DNA of 23,772 nt from a virus. The DNA lies in IMG/VR virus record IMGVR_UViG_3300025120_000554, positions 1-23,772 of that record; one strand, 5' to 3'. The translations under genes were made by a program, and so were the position numbers. The notes beneath the pieces are model-generated. The model was not told where the DNA came from, searched no databases, and saw nothing but the letters and a program-made list of their open reading frames with translations. The number at the start of each line of letters is the position of its first letter. Position 1 is the first letter of the stretch. Positions 14,201 through 20,296 of the stretch are shown piece after piece.

Positions 14201-15115
14201 ATGAAAGAAACCCCCTCACAATTGCCTATACCGGCATTCGTTATGAATTTTCCTTTTACTTTAGACACTGCAGTCCCAAATAATATTTGGATGCAAGAAA
14301 TGAAAGAAGAAGAATTAAAAGTAAATAAAGGAAATGCTTACCGACAATTTTTAGATTTATATCAATTTGTAGCAGGTAATTCTTTAGTTTATACTCTACC
14401 TGCTGAAGGTAATTTCCAAGATTTAGTATATGTAGCTAATATGGGGTTACAATTACCCCACATTAAGGATTCAAATAATATTATTATGTCTAATTTTACT
14501 TCTAAACCCCGACAAGGAGAAGAAAAAGTTGGAAAGCCATTTTTTGAATCAATGGGGTATAAAACCCACACATGCCCCTTCAAATGGGAAGGAGAAGCTG
14601 ATTTAAAATATCTTTATGATAATGTTTATATAGGGGGATACGGTCAACGATCCGATATTCGGGCTTTTAAATGGATGGAAAAAGAATTTGACATGAATAT
14701 CATTAAAATCGAAATGGTAGATGAATATCTTTACCATCTTGATTGTTGCATCTTCCCGTTAACTAAAGATAAAACATTAATTTGCACGGAGCTCTTCGAC
14801 CCTGAGGAGTTAACGCAAATATCACAATATACTGACATAATAGACATAAGTGTTGATGATACCTACAACGGTATTGCTAATTCTGTTAGATTAGGTAATA
14901 TGATTTTATGTGCTTCAAATATTTCTGAGCTTACTAGAGCAGATGAAAATTATGAAGCTGAAAAAGCTAAAATTAATACATTAGAAAGAATATGCTTTAA
15001 TGAAGGGCTTGAACCTGTATTCTTCAACATTTCAGAATTTATGAAATCAGGAGCTATGTTAAGTTGTATGATGATGCACTTAAATTATGTTGACCAAACT
15101 AAATCTCTCCTTTAA
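14201..15115 (+). CDS. amidinotransferase / dimethylarginine dimethylaminohydrolase-type enzyme (COG1834-like)
   Basis: The 304-aa protein matches the guanidino-group-modifying enzyme superfamily, which cleaves or transfers the guanidino carbon of arginine-like substrates through a Cys-thiouronium intermediate. Motifs in order: QDLVYVANMGL at 73-83 (D74), FKWEGEADLKYL at 127-138 (E130, D133), GGYGQRSD at 145-152, YHLDCCIFPL at 178-187 (H179), and NISEFMKSGAMLSCMMMHL at 276-294 with C289 at the catalytic position. The usual GGG before the Cys reads SGAMLS here. Length is normal for a complete enzyme. The substrate (dimethylarginine, arginine, agmatine or other) cannot be told. Its TAA overlaps the next start as TAATG, coupling it to a phosphatidylserine decarboxylase-like gene. 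This is not a usual T4 gene. Confidence 0.85.
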   Translation: MKETPSQLPIPAFVMNFPFTLDTAVPNNIWMQEMKEEELKVNKGNAYRQFLDLYQFVAGNSLVYTLPAEGNFQDLVYVANMGLQLPHIKDSNNIIMSNFTSKPRQGEEKVGKPFFESMGYKTHTCPFKWEGEADLKYLYDNVYIGGYGQRSDIRAFKWMEKEFDMNIIKIEMVDEYLYHLDCCIFPLTKDKTLICTELFDPEELTQISQYTDIIDISVDDTYNGIANSVRLGNMILCASNISELTRADENYEAEKAKINTLERICFNEGLEPVFFNISEFMKSGAMLSCMMMHLNYVDQTKSLL

Positions 15116-15864
15116 TGGCTCAACATTTAGAAGATTGGTTAGAGGGAGAAGTTGCAGAACTTTCTAAATTAGAAGTAGGTGAATTATCAAATACTTTTTT
15201 CTTTAGAGACCCTATGCGTCCTAACTATATAGATCATAGACATTTTTACGCTCCTGCAGATGGTACTATTTTATACCAAAAATATGTAAAAGACGCTACT
15301 GACCCTATAGTAGAAATTAAAGGTATAGATTATACATTACAAGATGTTTTAGGTAATAAACAATATAATCAACCCTCTCTTGTAATTGGTATATTTATGT
15401 CATTTTATGATGTCCATGTAAATAGAATCCCATACCCAGGTATATTACAATATAAAGGATTAGATCCAATTGAATCTACTAATAAGCCTATGCTTGCTGT
15501 AGAAAAAGACATTCTTAATGCTGCTATTAATCCTAATAATATGGATTACCTTAAGTATAATGAAAGAATGTTAAACAAAATATACTCACCTCAATTAGAT
15601 TATACTTACTATTTAGTACAGATTGCAGATGAAGATGTAAATGTAATTGCTCCCTTTATAAATGACCAAAACGCTCCTGTTTCTCAAAACGAACGCTTTT
15701 CACTGATAAGATGGGGTTCACAAGTTGATTTAGTTCTTCCATTAGATGAAAGATACGATTTTGACCTTGTCTTAGATGATGAAATGCATATAAATGCTGG
15801 ATTAGATAAATTAGTTAAAATCAATTTCAGAAATGACCCATTTCAACAACACCCCCAAAGCTGA
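15115..15864 (+). CDS. phosphatidylserine decarboxylase-type pyruvoyl enzyme
   Basis: The 249-aa protein carries the signatures of the phosphatidylserine decarboxylase family. FYAPADGTIL at 44-53 contains the catalytic aspartate D49, VEIKGIDYTLQDVLG at 66-80 is a conserved strand and helix, and FMSFYDVHVNRIPYPG at 94-109 contains H101. WGSQVDLVLP at 200-209 has the GS cleavage site, where S202 would become the pyruvoyl group of the alpha chain. All three members of the Asp-His-Ser self-cleavage triad are present, so self-processing is expected. No transmembrane helix or signal peptide is evident, unlike host membrane-bound forms. The known reaction makes phosphatidylethanolamine from phosphatidylserine, but a different amino-acid substrate is possible. 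The stop lies about 30 bases inside phoH. Confidence 0.85.
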   Translation: MAQHLEDWLEGEVAELSKLEVGELSNTFFFRDPMRPNYIDHRHFYAPADGTILYQKYVKDATDPIVEIKGIDYTLQDVLGNKQYNQPSLVIGIFMSFYDVHVNRIPYPGILQYKGLDPIESTNKPMLAVEKDILNAAINPNNMDYLKYNERMLNKIYSPQLDYTYYLVQIADEDVNVIAPFINDQNAPVSQNERFSLIRWGSQVDLVLPLDERYDFDLVLDDEMHINAGLDKLVKINFRNDPFQQHPQS

Positions 15865-16531
15865 AGAAATCTTCAGAGAAAAAAAAGTAGTGAAAAACCC
15901 TATAAAATTTAAAATCCAACTAAATGAAGAACAAAAAGAAGCTAAACAGCTAATTTTAGATAACACTATAACGTTATTGGCAGGCCAAGCAGGATCAGGA
16001 AAAACATTATTGGCGTGTCAAGTAGCTTTAGATGGTCTTTTAAGAAGGATATATGATAAAATCATTATTACTCGCCCCACAGTAAGTAAAGAAGAAATAG
16101 GATTCTTACCAGGGGATTTAAGAGAAAAAATGGATCCTTGGGTACAACCTATTTATCAAAATTTATATATGTTGTATGATAAAGCTAAAGTTGAAAAACT
16201 TATAGCGGATGGTAAGATAGAAATTGTTCCTGTATCATTTATGAGAGGTAGAACATTTTTAGATTCATGTATTATTGTTGATGAAGCTCAAAATGTAACC
16301 CACGATCAAATGGAAATGATATCTACCCGTATAGGATTAAGATCTAAAATGATGGTGTGTGGGGATGCCCACCAAACAGACTTAAAGAAAAAATCAGACT
16401 CAGGATTTAAATATTTATATAAAGCTTCTAAAAAAGTAAAAAATCTTGAAGCTATAACCTTAAATTCTAACCACCGTAATGAAATTGTTGAAGATTTAAG
16501 AGATTATTATGTAGATAACCCAATTTATTGA
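15833..16531 (+). CDS. phoH: PhoH-like ATPase
   Basis: The 232-aa protein is a PhoH-family P-loop ATPase common in marine T4-like phages. Walker A is GQAGSGKT at 51-58, followed by IIITRPTVSKEEIGFLPGD at 77-95. Walker B is IIVDEAQN at 147-154, then TRIGLRSKMMVCGDAHQTDL at 165-184, all family hallmarks. Its function is still debated (RNA or phosphate-starvation links). The first available ATG at 15833 overlaps the decarboxylase gene by 32 bases in another frame, and no later ATG precedes the Walker A motif. Its TGA is fused to an ATATTTAT motif. Confidence 0.93.
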   Translation: MTHFNNTPKAEEIFREKKVVKNPIKFKIQLNEEQKEAKQLILDNTITLLAGQAGSGKTLLACQVALDGLLRRIYDKIIITRPTVSKEEIGFLPGDLREKMDPWVQPIYQNLYMLYDKAKVEKLIADGKIEIVPVSFMRGRTFLDSCIIVDEAQNVTHDQMEMISTRIGLRSKMMVCGDAHQTDLKKKSDSGFKYLYKASKKVKNLEAITLNSNHRNEIVEDLRDYYVDNPIY

Positions 16532-16538
16532 TATTTAT
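16531..16538 (+). promoter_or_regulatory. ATATTTAT motif fused to the phoH stop
   Basis: The motif begins on the last base of the TGA at 16529-16531 and lies ten bases before the ATG at 16549. It marks the boundary between the enzyme-PhoH trio and the appendage genes. Confidence 0.35.
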
Positions 16539-16548
16539 ATGAAAAACC

Positions 16549-16947
16549 ATGTCTGCAGGAAGATACTCATTTACAATAGAACAGGGATCAACTTTAGATT
16601 TTGAATTAGCGTATAAAGATTCAAATAATGATCCTATTAATTTAACAGGACACCAAGGTAGAATGCAAATCCGCCCTGCTATTGGGGACTCTACTATTCA
16701 CATTACATTATCAAGTAGTTTAGATGCAGATGGAACTGGTTTAAACTTTAGTGGATCTGATGGATTAAATCCTCCTACTTCCGGTACTATAGGAATTTTC
16801 ATTTCAGCAGCTTCTTCATCATTATTAGACTTTGGAGAGGCAGTTTATGATTTAGAAATAGCAACAATTGATGTTAACCCCGTAGTTACAAGGTTATTAG
16901 AAGGAAAGGTTCAATTAAGTAAAAACGTAACATTAGGTAGTTTTTAA
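16549..16947 (+). CDS. putative baseplate/appendage structural protein, Ig-like
   Basis: The 132-aa product begins MSAGRYSFTIEQGSTLDFEL and continues with YKDSNNDPINLTGHQGRMQI. This resembles a short family of phage beta-sandwich proteins ('fTIeQGatf...tyKDs.GnPiDLTgytarmqiR') found near fibre and baseplate genes. It is beta-rich and has no transmembrane segment. A role as a virion attachment or baseplate component is inferred from this pattern and from the fibre genes that follow. The TAA overlaps the next start as TAATG. Confidence 0.65.
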   Translation: MSAGRYSFTIEQGSTLDFELAYKDSNNDPINLTGHQGRMQIRPAIGDSTIHITLSSSLDADGTGLNFSGSDGLNPPTSGTIGIFISAASSSLLDFGEAVYDLEIATIDVNPVVTRLLEGKVQLSKNVTLGSF

Positions 16948-17093
16948 TGAACAAGGTAGTTCCATTAAAAAATTTATCTAAAATAATAGTAACAGAAAAT
17001 TGTGGTGATACTGTAACTGTTATAATGGTTAACTCCAACATTACAGTTTCAAAAATCAATAATCAAGTAAATATAACTAAGTGTGGGTCGTAA
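16947..17093 (+). CDS. small beta-rich protein overlapping the collagen-like fibre gene
   Basis: This 48-aa frame begins MNKVVPLKNLSKIIVTENCG at the ATG that shares a base with the previous TAA. It ends NQVNITKCGS at 17093. It overlaps the GTG start of the following gene (17083) by 11 bases. Its repeated short strands (IIVTENCGDTVTVIMV, NITVSKIN) resemble in style the N-terminal strands of the next protein (KVIITDNICNKSVTIEL), so it may be a split or duplicated N-terminal domain. Tight overlap on both sides supports that it is real. Confidence 0.55.
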   Translation: MNKVVPLKNLSKIIVTENCGDTVTVIMVNSNITVSKINNQVNITKCGS

Positions 17094-18756
17094 CTCAATT
17101 AACATATCAGACCAACCAAACCAAATCATTCTACAAGATCAGAATGAAAAGGTTATTATTACAGATAATATTTGTAATAAGTCTGTTACTATTGAATTAC
17201 CCCAAACAAACTTAATTGTCCAGGAGGAAAATACTAAAGTAGTAACCATAAATGAGGGTGCTTCAGGTAAACCTGGTACCTCAGGTACTTCGGGTTCAAG
17301 TGGTACTTCAGGTTCTTCGGGCACTAGTGGTTCTTCTGGCACTTCAGGCACTTCAGGATCAAGTGGTACAAGTGGATCATCAGGATCATCAGGATCATCA
17401 GGATCTTCAGGTTCAAGTGGCACTTCAGGCACTTCAGGATCAAGTGGTACAAGTGGATCATCAGGATCATCAGGATCATCAGGTTCCTCAGGCACCTCAG
17501 GTACTAGTGGTTCTTCTGGTACTTCAGGTTCTTCAGGGACCTCAGGCTCAAGTGGTACCTCAGGCACTTCAGGCTCTTCAGGTAGCTCAGGCTCTTCAGG
17601 TTCTTCAGGTACCTCAGGCTCTTCAGGTTCTTCAGGTACCTCAGGCTCTTCAGGCTCCTCAGGTACCTCAGGCTCAAGTGGTTCTTCTGGAACATCAGGT
17701 TCTAGTGGCTCTTCAGGCACCTCGGGTTCAAGTGGTACTAGTGGAATTGATGGTGCGGATTTAATATTACCTAGTAAAACTTATTTATTTGCGGGGACAG
17801 GTGGAAATCCTCCTTCTGGAGATATTACATCGAATAGTACTACTCCGGGTAATATAACTCTTATTAGGATTCATATAACTGATAATGGGGGTACTTCTCA
17901 TTTATCTTTTCTTGAAGATTTAGATGCTTTTAATAAAGGTATTATAAAAATAGTTAATGGAGGTAATATAGACCAATGGAACATTACAAGTGCCAATTCT
18001 GACATTAGTGAAACATTTTACAATTTAACAGTATCTTATGTAGAAGGAGACAATGCTTCTTATAGTATTGGAAGTTCTTCTAATGTAACTATATTAATAG
18101 GAGATAATTTTGGTACATCTGGTACTTCAGGCAGCTCCGGAACTTCAGGTGTTGATGGAGCTACAGTCTCAAACCCCGAAGCATTTAGGGTTATAAGATC
18201 TACTGGAACTACATCAGGTTTATTAGCTGAAGAAAATTTAAGATTTACTGGATCTTTATTATCTGTAACGGGTAGTGTACAAGCCCCTACAGGATCATTT
18301 GAACTTTTAGTAGCTAGAGGTCATATAATACCTGATGGTGATTTATTGTATAATTTAGGAGATGATAGTAACTATTTCAACACAGCTTCCATAGGCCATA
18401 TTAGGACTTTTAATTCTACAATTGAATTTGTAAATTCTACTACTAAGGCTAAAGAGGCATCTTTAACAGCTACATCTGCAGGAATATCAGTAAAAGGCGC
18501 TTCAAATCAATTAACATCCCTTTCAGGTTCAGATGGTATATTTACAGGAAGACTAGGTGCAGCATCTTTTAGGGGGCAAGTAAATGGACAAAATGATGTA
18601 ATGCTTATTACTACATCCTCTGCAACTCGATATAAAATCACCAGTGAAGGTATTCCTGTATTTACAGATTTACATCCTAATTCACAGACCCAACCTACCC
18701 CAATAGAAGGCGGGATGTATTATGGTAGTGGAAGTTTTTATTTGGGGATAGAATAA
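17083..18756 (+). CDS. collagen-like Gly-Ser/Thr-Ser repeat fibre protein
   Basis: The 557-aa protein starts at GTG, because no ATG lies between 17083 and the conserved N-terminal strands. Residues about 1-60 are short beta strands. About 61-222 are roughly 55 consecutive G-[S/T]-S triplets, a collagen-like register with almost no proline, ending GTSGIDGAD. A globular region of about 120 residues follows, then a second short GTSGTSGSSGTSGVDGA segment near residue 345. The C-terminal domain (about 360-557) has the LGDDSNYFNTASIG style of phage tail fibres and ends GGMYYGSGSFYLGIE. It is probably a trimeric fibre, with the collagen-like run as a shaft and the tip for receptor contact. No intramolecular chaperone is recognised. 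Confidence 0.8.
   Translation: MGRNSINISDQPNQIILQDQNEKVIITDNICNKSVTIELPQTNLIVQEENTKVVTINEGASGKPGTSGTSGSSGTSGSSGTSGSSGTSGTSGSSGTSGSSGSSGSSGSSGSSGTSGTSGSSGTSGSSGSSGSSGSSGTSGTSGSSGTSGSSGTSGSSGTSGTSGSSGSSGSSGSSGTSGSSGSSGTSGSSGSSGTSGSSGSSGTSGSSGSSGTSGSSGTSGIDGADLILPSKTYLFAGTGGNPPSGDITSNSTTPGNITLIRIHITDNGGTSHLSFLEDLDAFNKGIIKIVNGGNIDQWNITSANSDISETFYNLTVSYVEGDNASYSIGSSSNVTILIGDNFGTSGTSGSSGTSGVDGATVSNPEAFRVIRSTGTTSGLLAEENLRFTGSLLSVTGSVQAPTGSFELLVARGHIIPDGDLLYNLGDDSNYFNTASIGHIRTFNSTIEFVNSTTKAKEASLTATSAGISVKGASNQLTSLSGSDGIFTGRLGAASFRGQVNGQNDVMLITTSSATRYKITSEGIPVFTDLHPNSQTQPTPIEGGMYYGSGSFYLGIE
17337..17402 (+). repeat. 66-bp perfect direct repeat, copy 1
   Basis: This 66-base block is identical to 17418-17483, an offset of 81 bases (nine repeat units). 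The flanking bases differ on both sides. Identity at silent positions implies a recent duplication or gene conversion. Confidence 0.9.
17418..17483 (+). repeat. 66-bp perfect direct repeat, copy 2
   Basis: Second copy of the block at 17337-17402. The reading frame is preserved because the offset is a multiple of nine. Confidence 0.9.
17590..17670 (+). repeat. 27-bp tandem triplication in the collagen-like array
   Basis: Units 17590-17616 and 17617-17643 are identical. The third, 17644-17670, differs at two bases. Each encodes three G-x-S triplets ending in GTACCTCA. Confidence 0.9.
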
Positions 18757-18784
18757 TATAATATGTATAATAAATTAATATAAA

Positions 18785-19858
18785 ATGGCAGAGTGGAGAA
18801 AAGTAATAGTATCAGGGTCTAGAGCAGAACTAGCGGATGCATCAGGATCATTTAGTGGTTCATTTTTTGGAGACGGTAGTGGCCTTTCAGGAGTAGCTGC
18901 TAGTTTCCCAACAACTTATATTGATCCTGCAGATGCTATAAAAGTATTTGTAAATGATGGAGCTAGTAAATTTACTTCTGCTTCTGCTGTTGCTGATTAT
19001 GCACTTGGAAAGATAAGTGGGGATGCTACCGTAGCAGCAGGTGGTGCTTTAACAATTGCAAATGATGCAGTTGAATTGTCTATGATTGCTGAGGCAGCAA
19101 CAGGATCTATTCTTAATACTATTGCTGGAGATGTTAATGTAAGCACTGGTGGTGTTTCAACAATTCAAGCAAATGCCGTCGAAATATCTATGATTGCTGG
19201 ATCTGCAACTGGATCTATTCTTAATACCATTGCAGGAGACGTTAATGTAAGTACTGGTGGAGTTTCGACAATTCAAGCAACTTCCGTAGAGGGCACAATG
19301 CTAAATGCTAACGTTGCCGATACTAGCACAATTGCAGTATCTAGTAATACATTATCCGTTCTTAAGGTACCAAATGCCTTAACAGCAGGAACTGGTTTAT
19401 CTTCTAACAATGGTACTTTTGATGGTTCAGGAGCAGTTACATTTACTTTAGCAGATACAATCTCGGGGAACAGAACATTCTCAGGTGTTATCACAATTGC
19501 TAATGATCTTGTAGTACAAGGAACAGCTTCATTTCAACAAACAACTAACTTAGAAGTAGCTGATCAATTTATCCTATTAAATTCTGGTTCCAGTACTGAT
19601 AATTCCCCAGGTGGTTTTGTAGTTCAACAAAATGTTCAAGATAAAGGAGTATTATTTGGATATGATGCCGCTGCCTCCTCGAATGCCGGTAGATTTGGTG
19701 TTACAAGTAGTTTTTCTGCGGATTCTGCTACTTTTACTGCCGATGCTTATGTCGCTATGGTAATTGATATAGATGCCTCTCAAACTGATATAGCTTTATA
19801 TCAACAAAGAGGAAATATTAAAATTGATGCCTCCGACGATATTTTCATTTATGTTTAA
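18785..19858 (+). CDS. tail-fibre-like protein with W-K-V-I-SGS N-terminal tag
   Basis: The 357-aa protein begins MAEWRKVIVSGSRAELADAS, closely similar to the start of the protein at 20297. A Gly/Ser-rich segment follows (GSFSGSFFGDGSGLSG). From about residue 90 to 170 a 37-residue unit repeats (ATGSILNTIAGDVNV, STGGVSTIQA). The C-terminal part has NRTFSGVITIANDLVVQGTA and LEVADQFILLNSGS, typical of phage beta-helical fibre or appendage proteins, and ends in a short beta-rich domain. No enzyme motif is seen. It probably attaches to the virion through the shared N-terminal tag. Confidence 0.75.
   Translation: MAEWRKVIVSGSRAELADASGSFSGSFFGDGSGLSGVAASFPTTYIDPADAIKVFVNDGASKFTSASAVADYALGKISGDATVAAGGALTIANDAVELSMIAEAATGSILNTIAGDVNVSTGGVSTIQANAVEISMIAGSATGSILNTIAGDVNVSTGGVSTIQATSVEGTMLNANVADTSTIAVSSNTLSVLKVPNALTAGTGLSSNNGTFDGSGAVTFTLADTISGNRTFSGVITIANDLVVQGTASFQQTTNLEVADQFILLNSGSSTDNSPGGFVVQQNVQDKGVLFGYDAAASSNAGRFGVTSSFSADSATFTADAYVAMVIDIDASQTDIALYQQRGNIKIDASDDIFIYV
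19095..19283 (+). repeat. protein repeat of 37 residues in the fibre gene
   Basis: Two copies 111 bases apart encode the same 25-residue core, beginning ATGSILNT and ending STIQA. Over that core the DNA differs at seven third-codon positions and nowhere else, so the duplication is old and the protein sequence is under constraint. Confidence 0.85.
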
Positions 19859-19865
19859 TATTTAA
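19858..19865 (+). promoter_or_regulatory. ATATTTAA motif fused to a stop codon
   Basis: A variant of the octamer that starts on the last A of the TAA at 19856-19858, twelve bases before the ATG at 19877. Confidence 0.25.
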
Positions 19866-19876
19866 TTAAAAAAGTT

Positions 19877-20050
19877 ATGTCTTTATTAGATAAAATATCC
19901 CGCCAAAAATCCACTCCCGATAATTTGGAGAAACAAGAAATAGAATTTATATTAAATACTATTAAAGAATCTACTTTCAAAGGTAAAGATTTAGATATGC
20001 TTTACAAAGTAGTAGTTAAGTTACAAAACCAATACGTTAATATAAAATGA
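19877..20050 (+). CDS. small hypothetical protein (57 aa)
   Basis: The frame begins MSLLDKISRQKSTPDNLEKQ and continues with EFILNTIKESTFKGKDLDML and a Lys/Gln-rich end. It looks like a compact helical protein. Short proteins with a 'fIL.tIkes.FkG.dle.l' pattern accompany fibre genes in marine phages, in my recollection, with no known function. Its TGA overlaps the ATG of the next small gene (ATGA), which supports that both are translated. Confidence 0.6.
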   Translation: MSLLDKISRQKSTPDNLEKQEIEFILNTIKESTFKGKDLDMLYKVVVKLQNQYVNIK

Positions 20051-20208
20051 GTTATACAGTTGAAGAATTAAGTGTACTAAGAGAATCATTAAACCATATA
20101 ACCATAAAAGGATCAGATGCTCAAAGAATTGCTTCTTTACAAGCAAAATTAGAAACAAATATTTCCGACCTAAATAAAACAAAAACAAAGAGGATCACAA
20201 ATAAGTGA
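20047..20208 (+). CDS. small hypothetical helical protein (53 aa)
   Basis: Starting MSYTVEELSVLRESLNHITI, this 53-aa frame has a helical pattern (GSDAQRIASLQAKLETNISDL) like other small phage proteins of the 'eea..l..aLn...ikgs.a..ia.L..kL' type. Its function is unknown. The last codons and stop lie in the 5' arm and loop of the terminator at 20191-20216, so the gene ends exactly at the operon end. Confidence 0.6.
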   Translation: MSYTVEELSVLRESLNHITIKGSDAQRIASLQAKLETNISDLNKTKTKRITNK

Positions 20209-20216
20209 TCCTTTTT
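20191..20216 (+). terminator. rho-independent terminator overlapping a stop codon
   Basis: AGGATCAC (20191-20198) pairs with GTGATCCT (20205-20212) around a six-base loop, followed by Ts at 20212-20216. The loop and 3' arm include the TGA at 20206-20208. Confidence 0.85.
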
Positions 20217-20218
20217 AT

Positions 20219-20226
20219 GTATTTAT
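20219..20226 (+). promoter_or_regulatory. GTATTTAT motif after the terminator
   Basis: The variant octamer extends to TATTTATA and lies 70 nt before the ATG at 20297. It is the only candidate promoter between the terminator and the second fibre gene. Confidence 0.35.
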
Positions 20227-20239
20227 ACTAAATTGTCGG

Positions 20240-20283
20240 CCCGTAAGGGAAGTGGACACCACACTTTTGGTGTAGCCAACCAC
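20240..20283 (+). promoter_or_regulatory. structured leader with GNRA-capped hairpin
   Basis: CCC-GTAA-GGG at 20240-20249 forms a small hairpin with a GNRA-type loop. ACACCA (20256-20261) pairs with TGGTGT (20268-20273), and GTGG (20252-20255) could pair with CCAC (20280-20283) around it. The element lies wholly in the 88-nt gap between a terminator and the ATG at 20297 and is more GC-rich than its surroundings. No known RNA family is recognised. Confidence 0.45.
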
Positions 20284-20296
20284 AATATAAAAAAGT

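Larger units (their letters stand above)
17263..17745 (+). repeat. collagen-like coding repeat, 9-bp unit
   Basis: About 55 nine-base units encode G-[S/T]-S. Codons vary (TCA, TCT, AGT, TCG; GGA, GGT, GGC), so most of the array is old and drifting. Two blocks are recent: a perfect 66-bp direct repeat and a 27-bp tandem triplication, listed separately. Confidence 0.9.

Noticed and set aside
17139-17720. Long antisense frame rich in Pro and Glu opposite the fibre repeat
   Set aside because: It is a shadow of the Gly-Ser codon repeat: reverse complements of GGT/TCA codons give Pro/Glu triplets. It has no independent start context.
17263-17745. Possible CRISPR-like array
   Set aside because: The repeats are short, in frame, contiguous and code for Gly-x-Ser triplets. 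There are no spacers.
17252-17764. Overlapping +1 frame rich in Gln, Val and Leu within the collagen-like gene
   Set aside because: Frame-shifted reading of the same 9-bp repeat, with a product of pure low complexity. No start signal.
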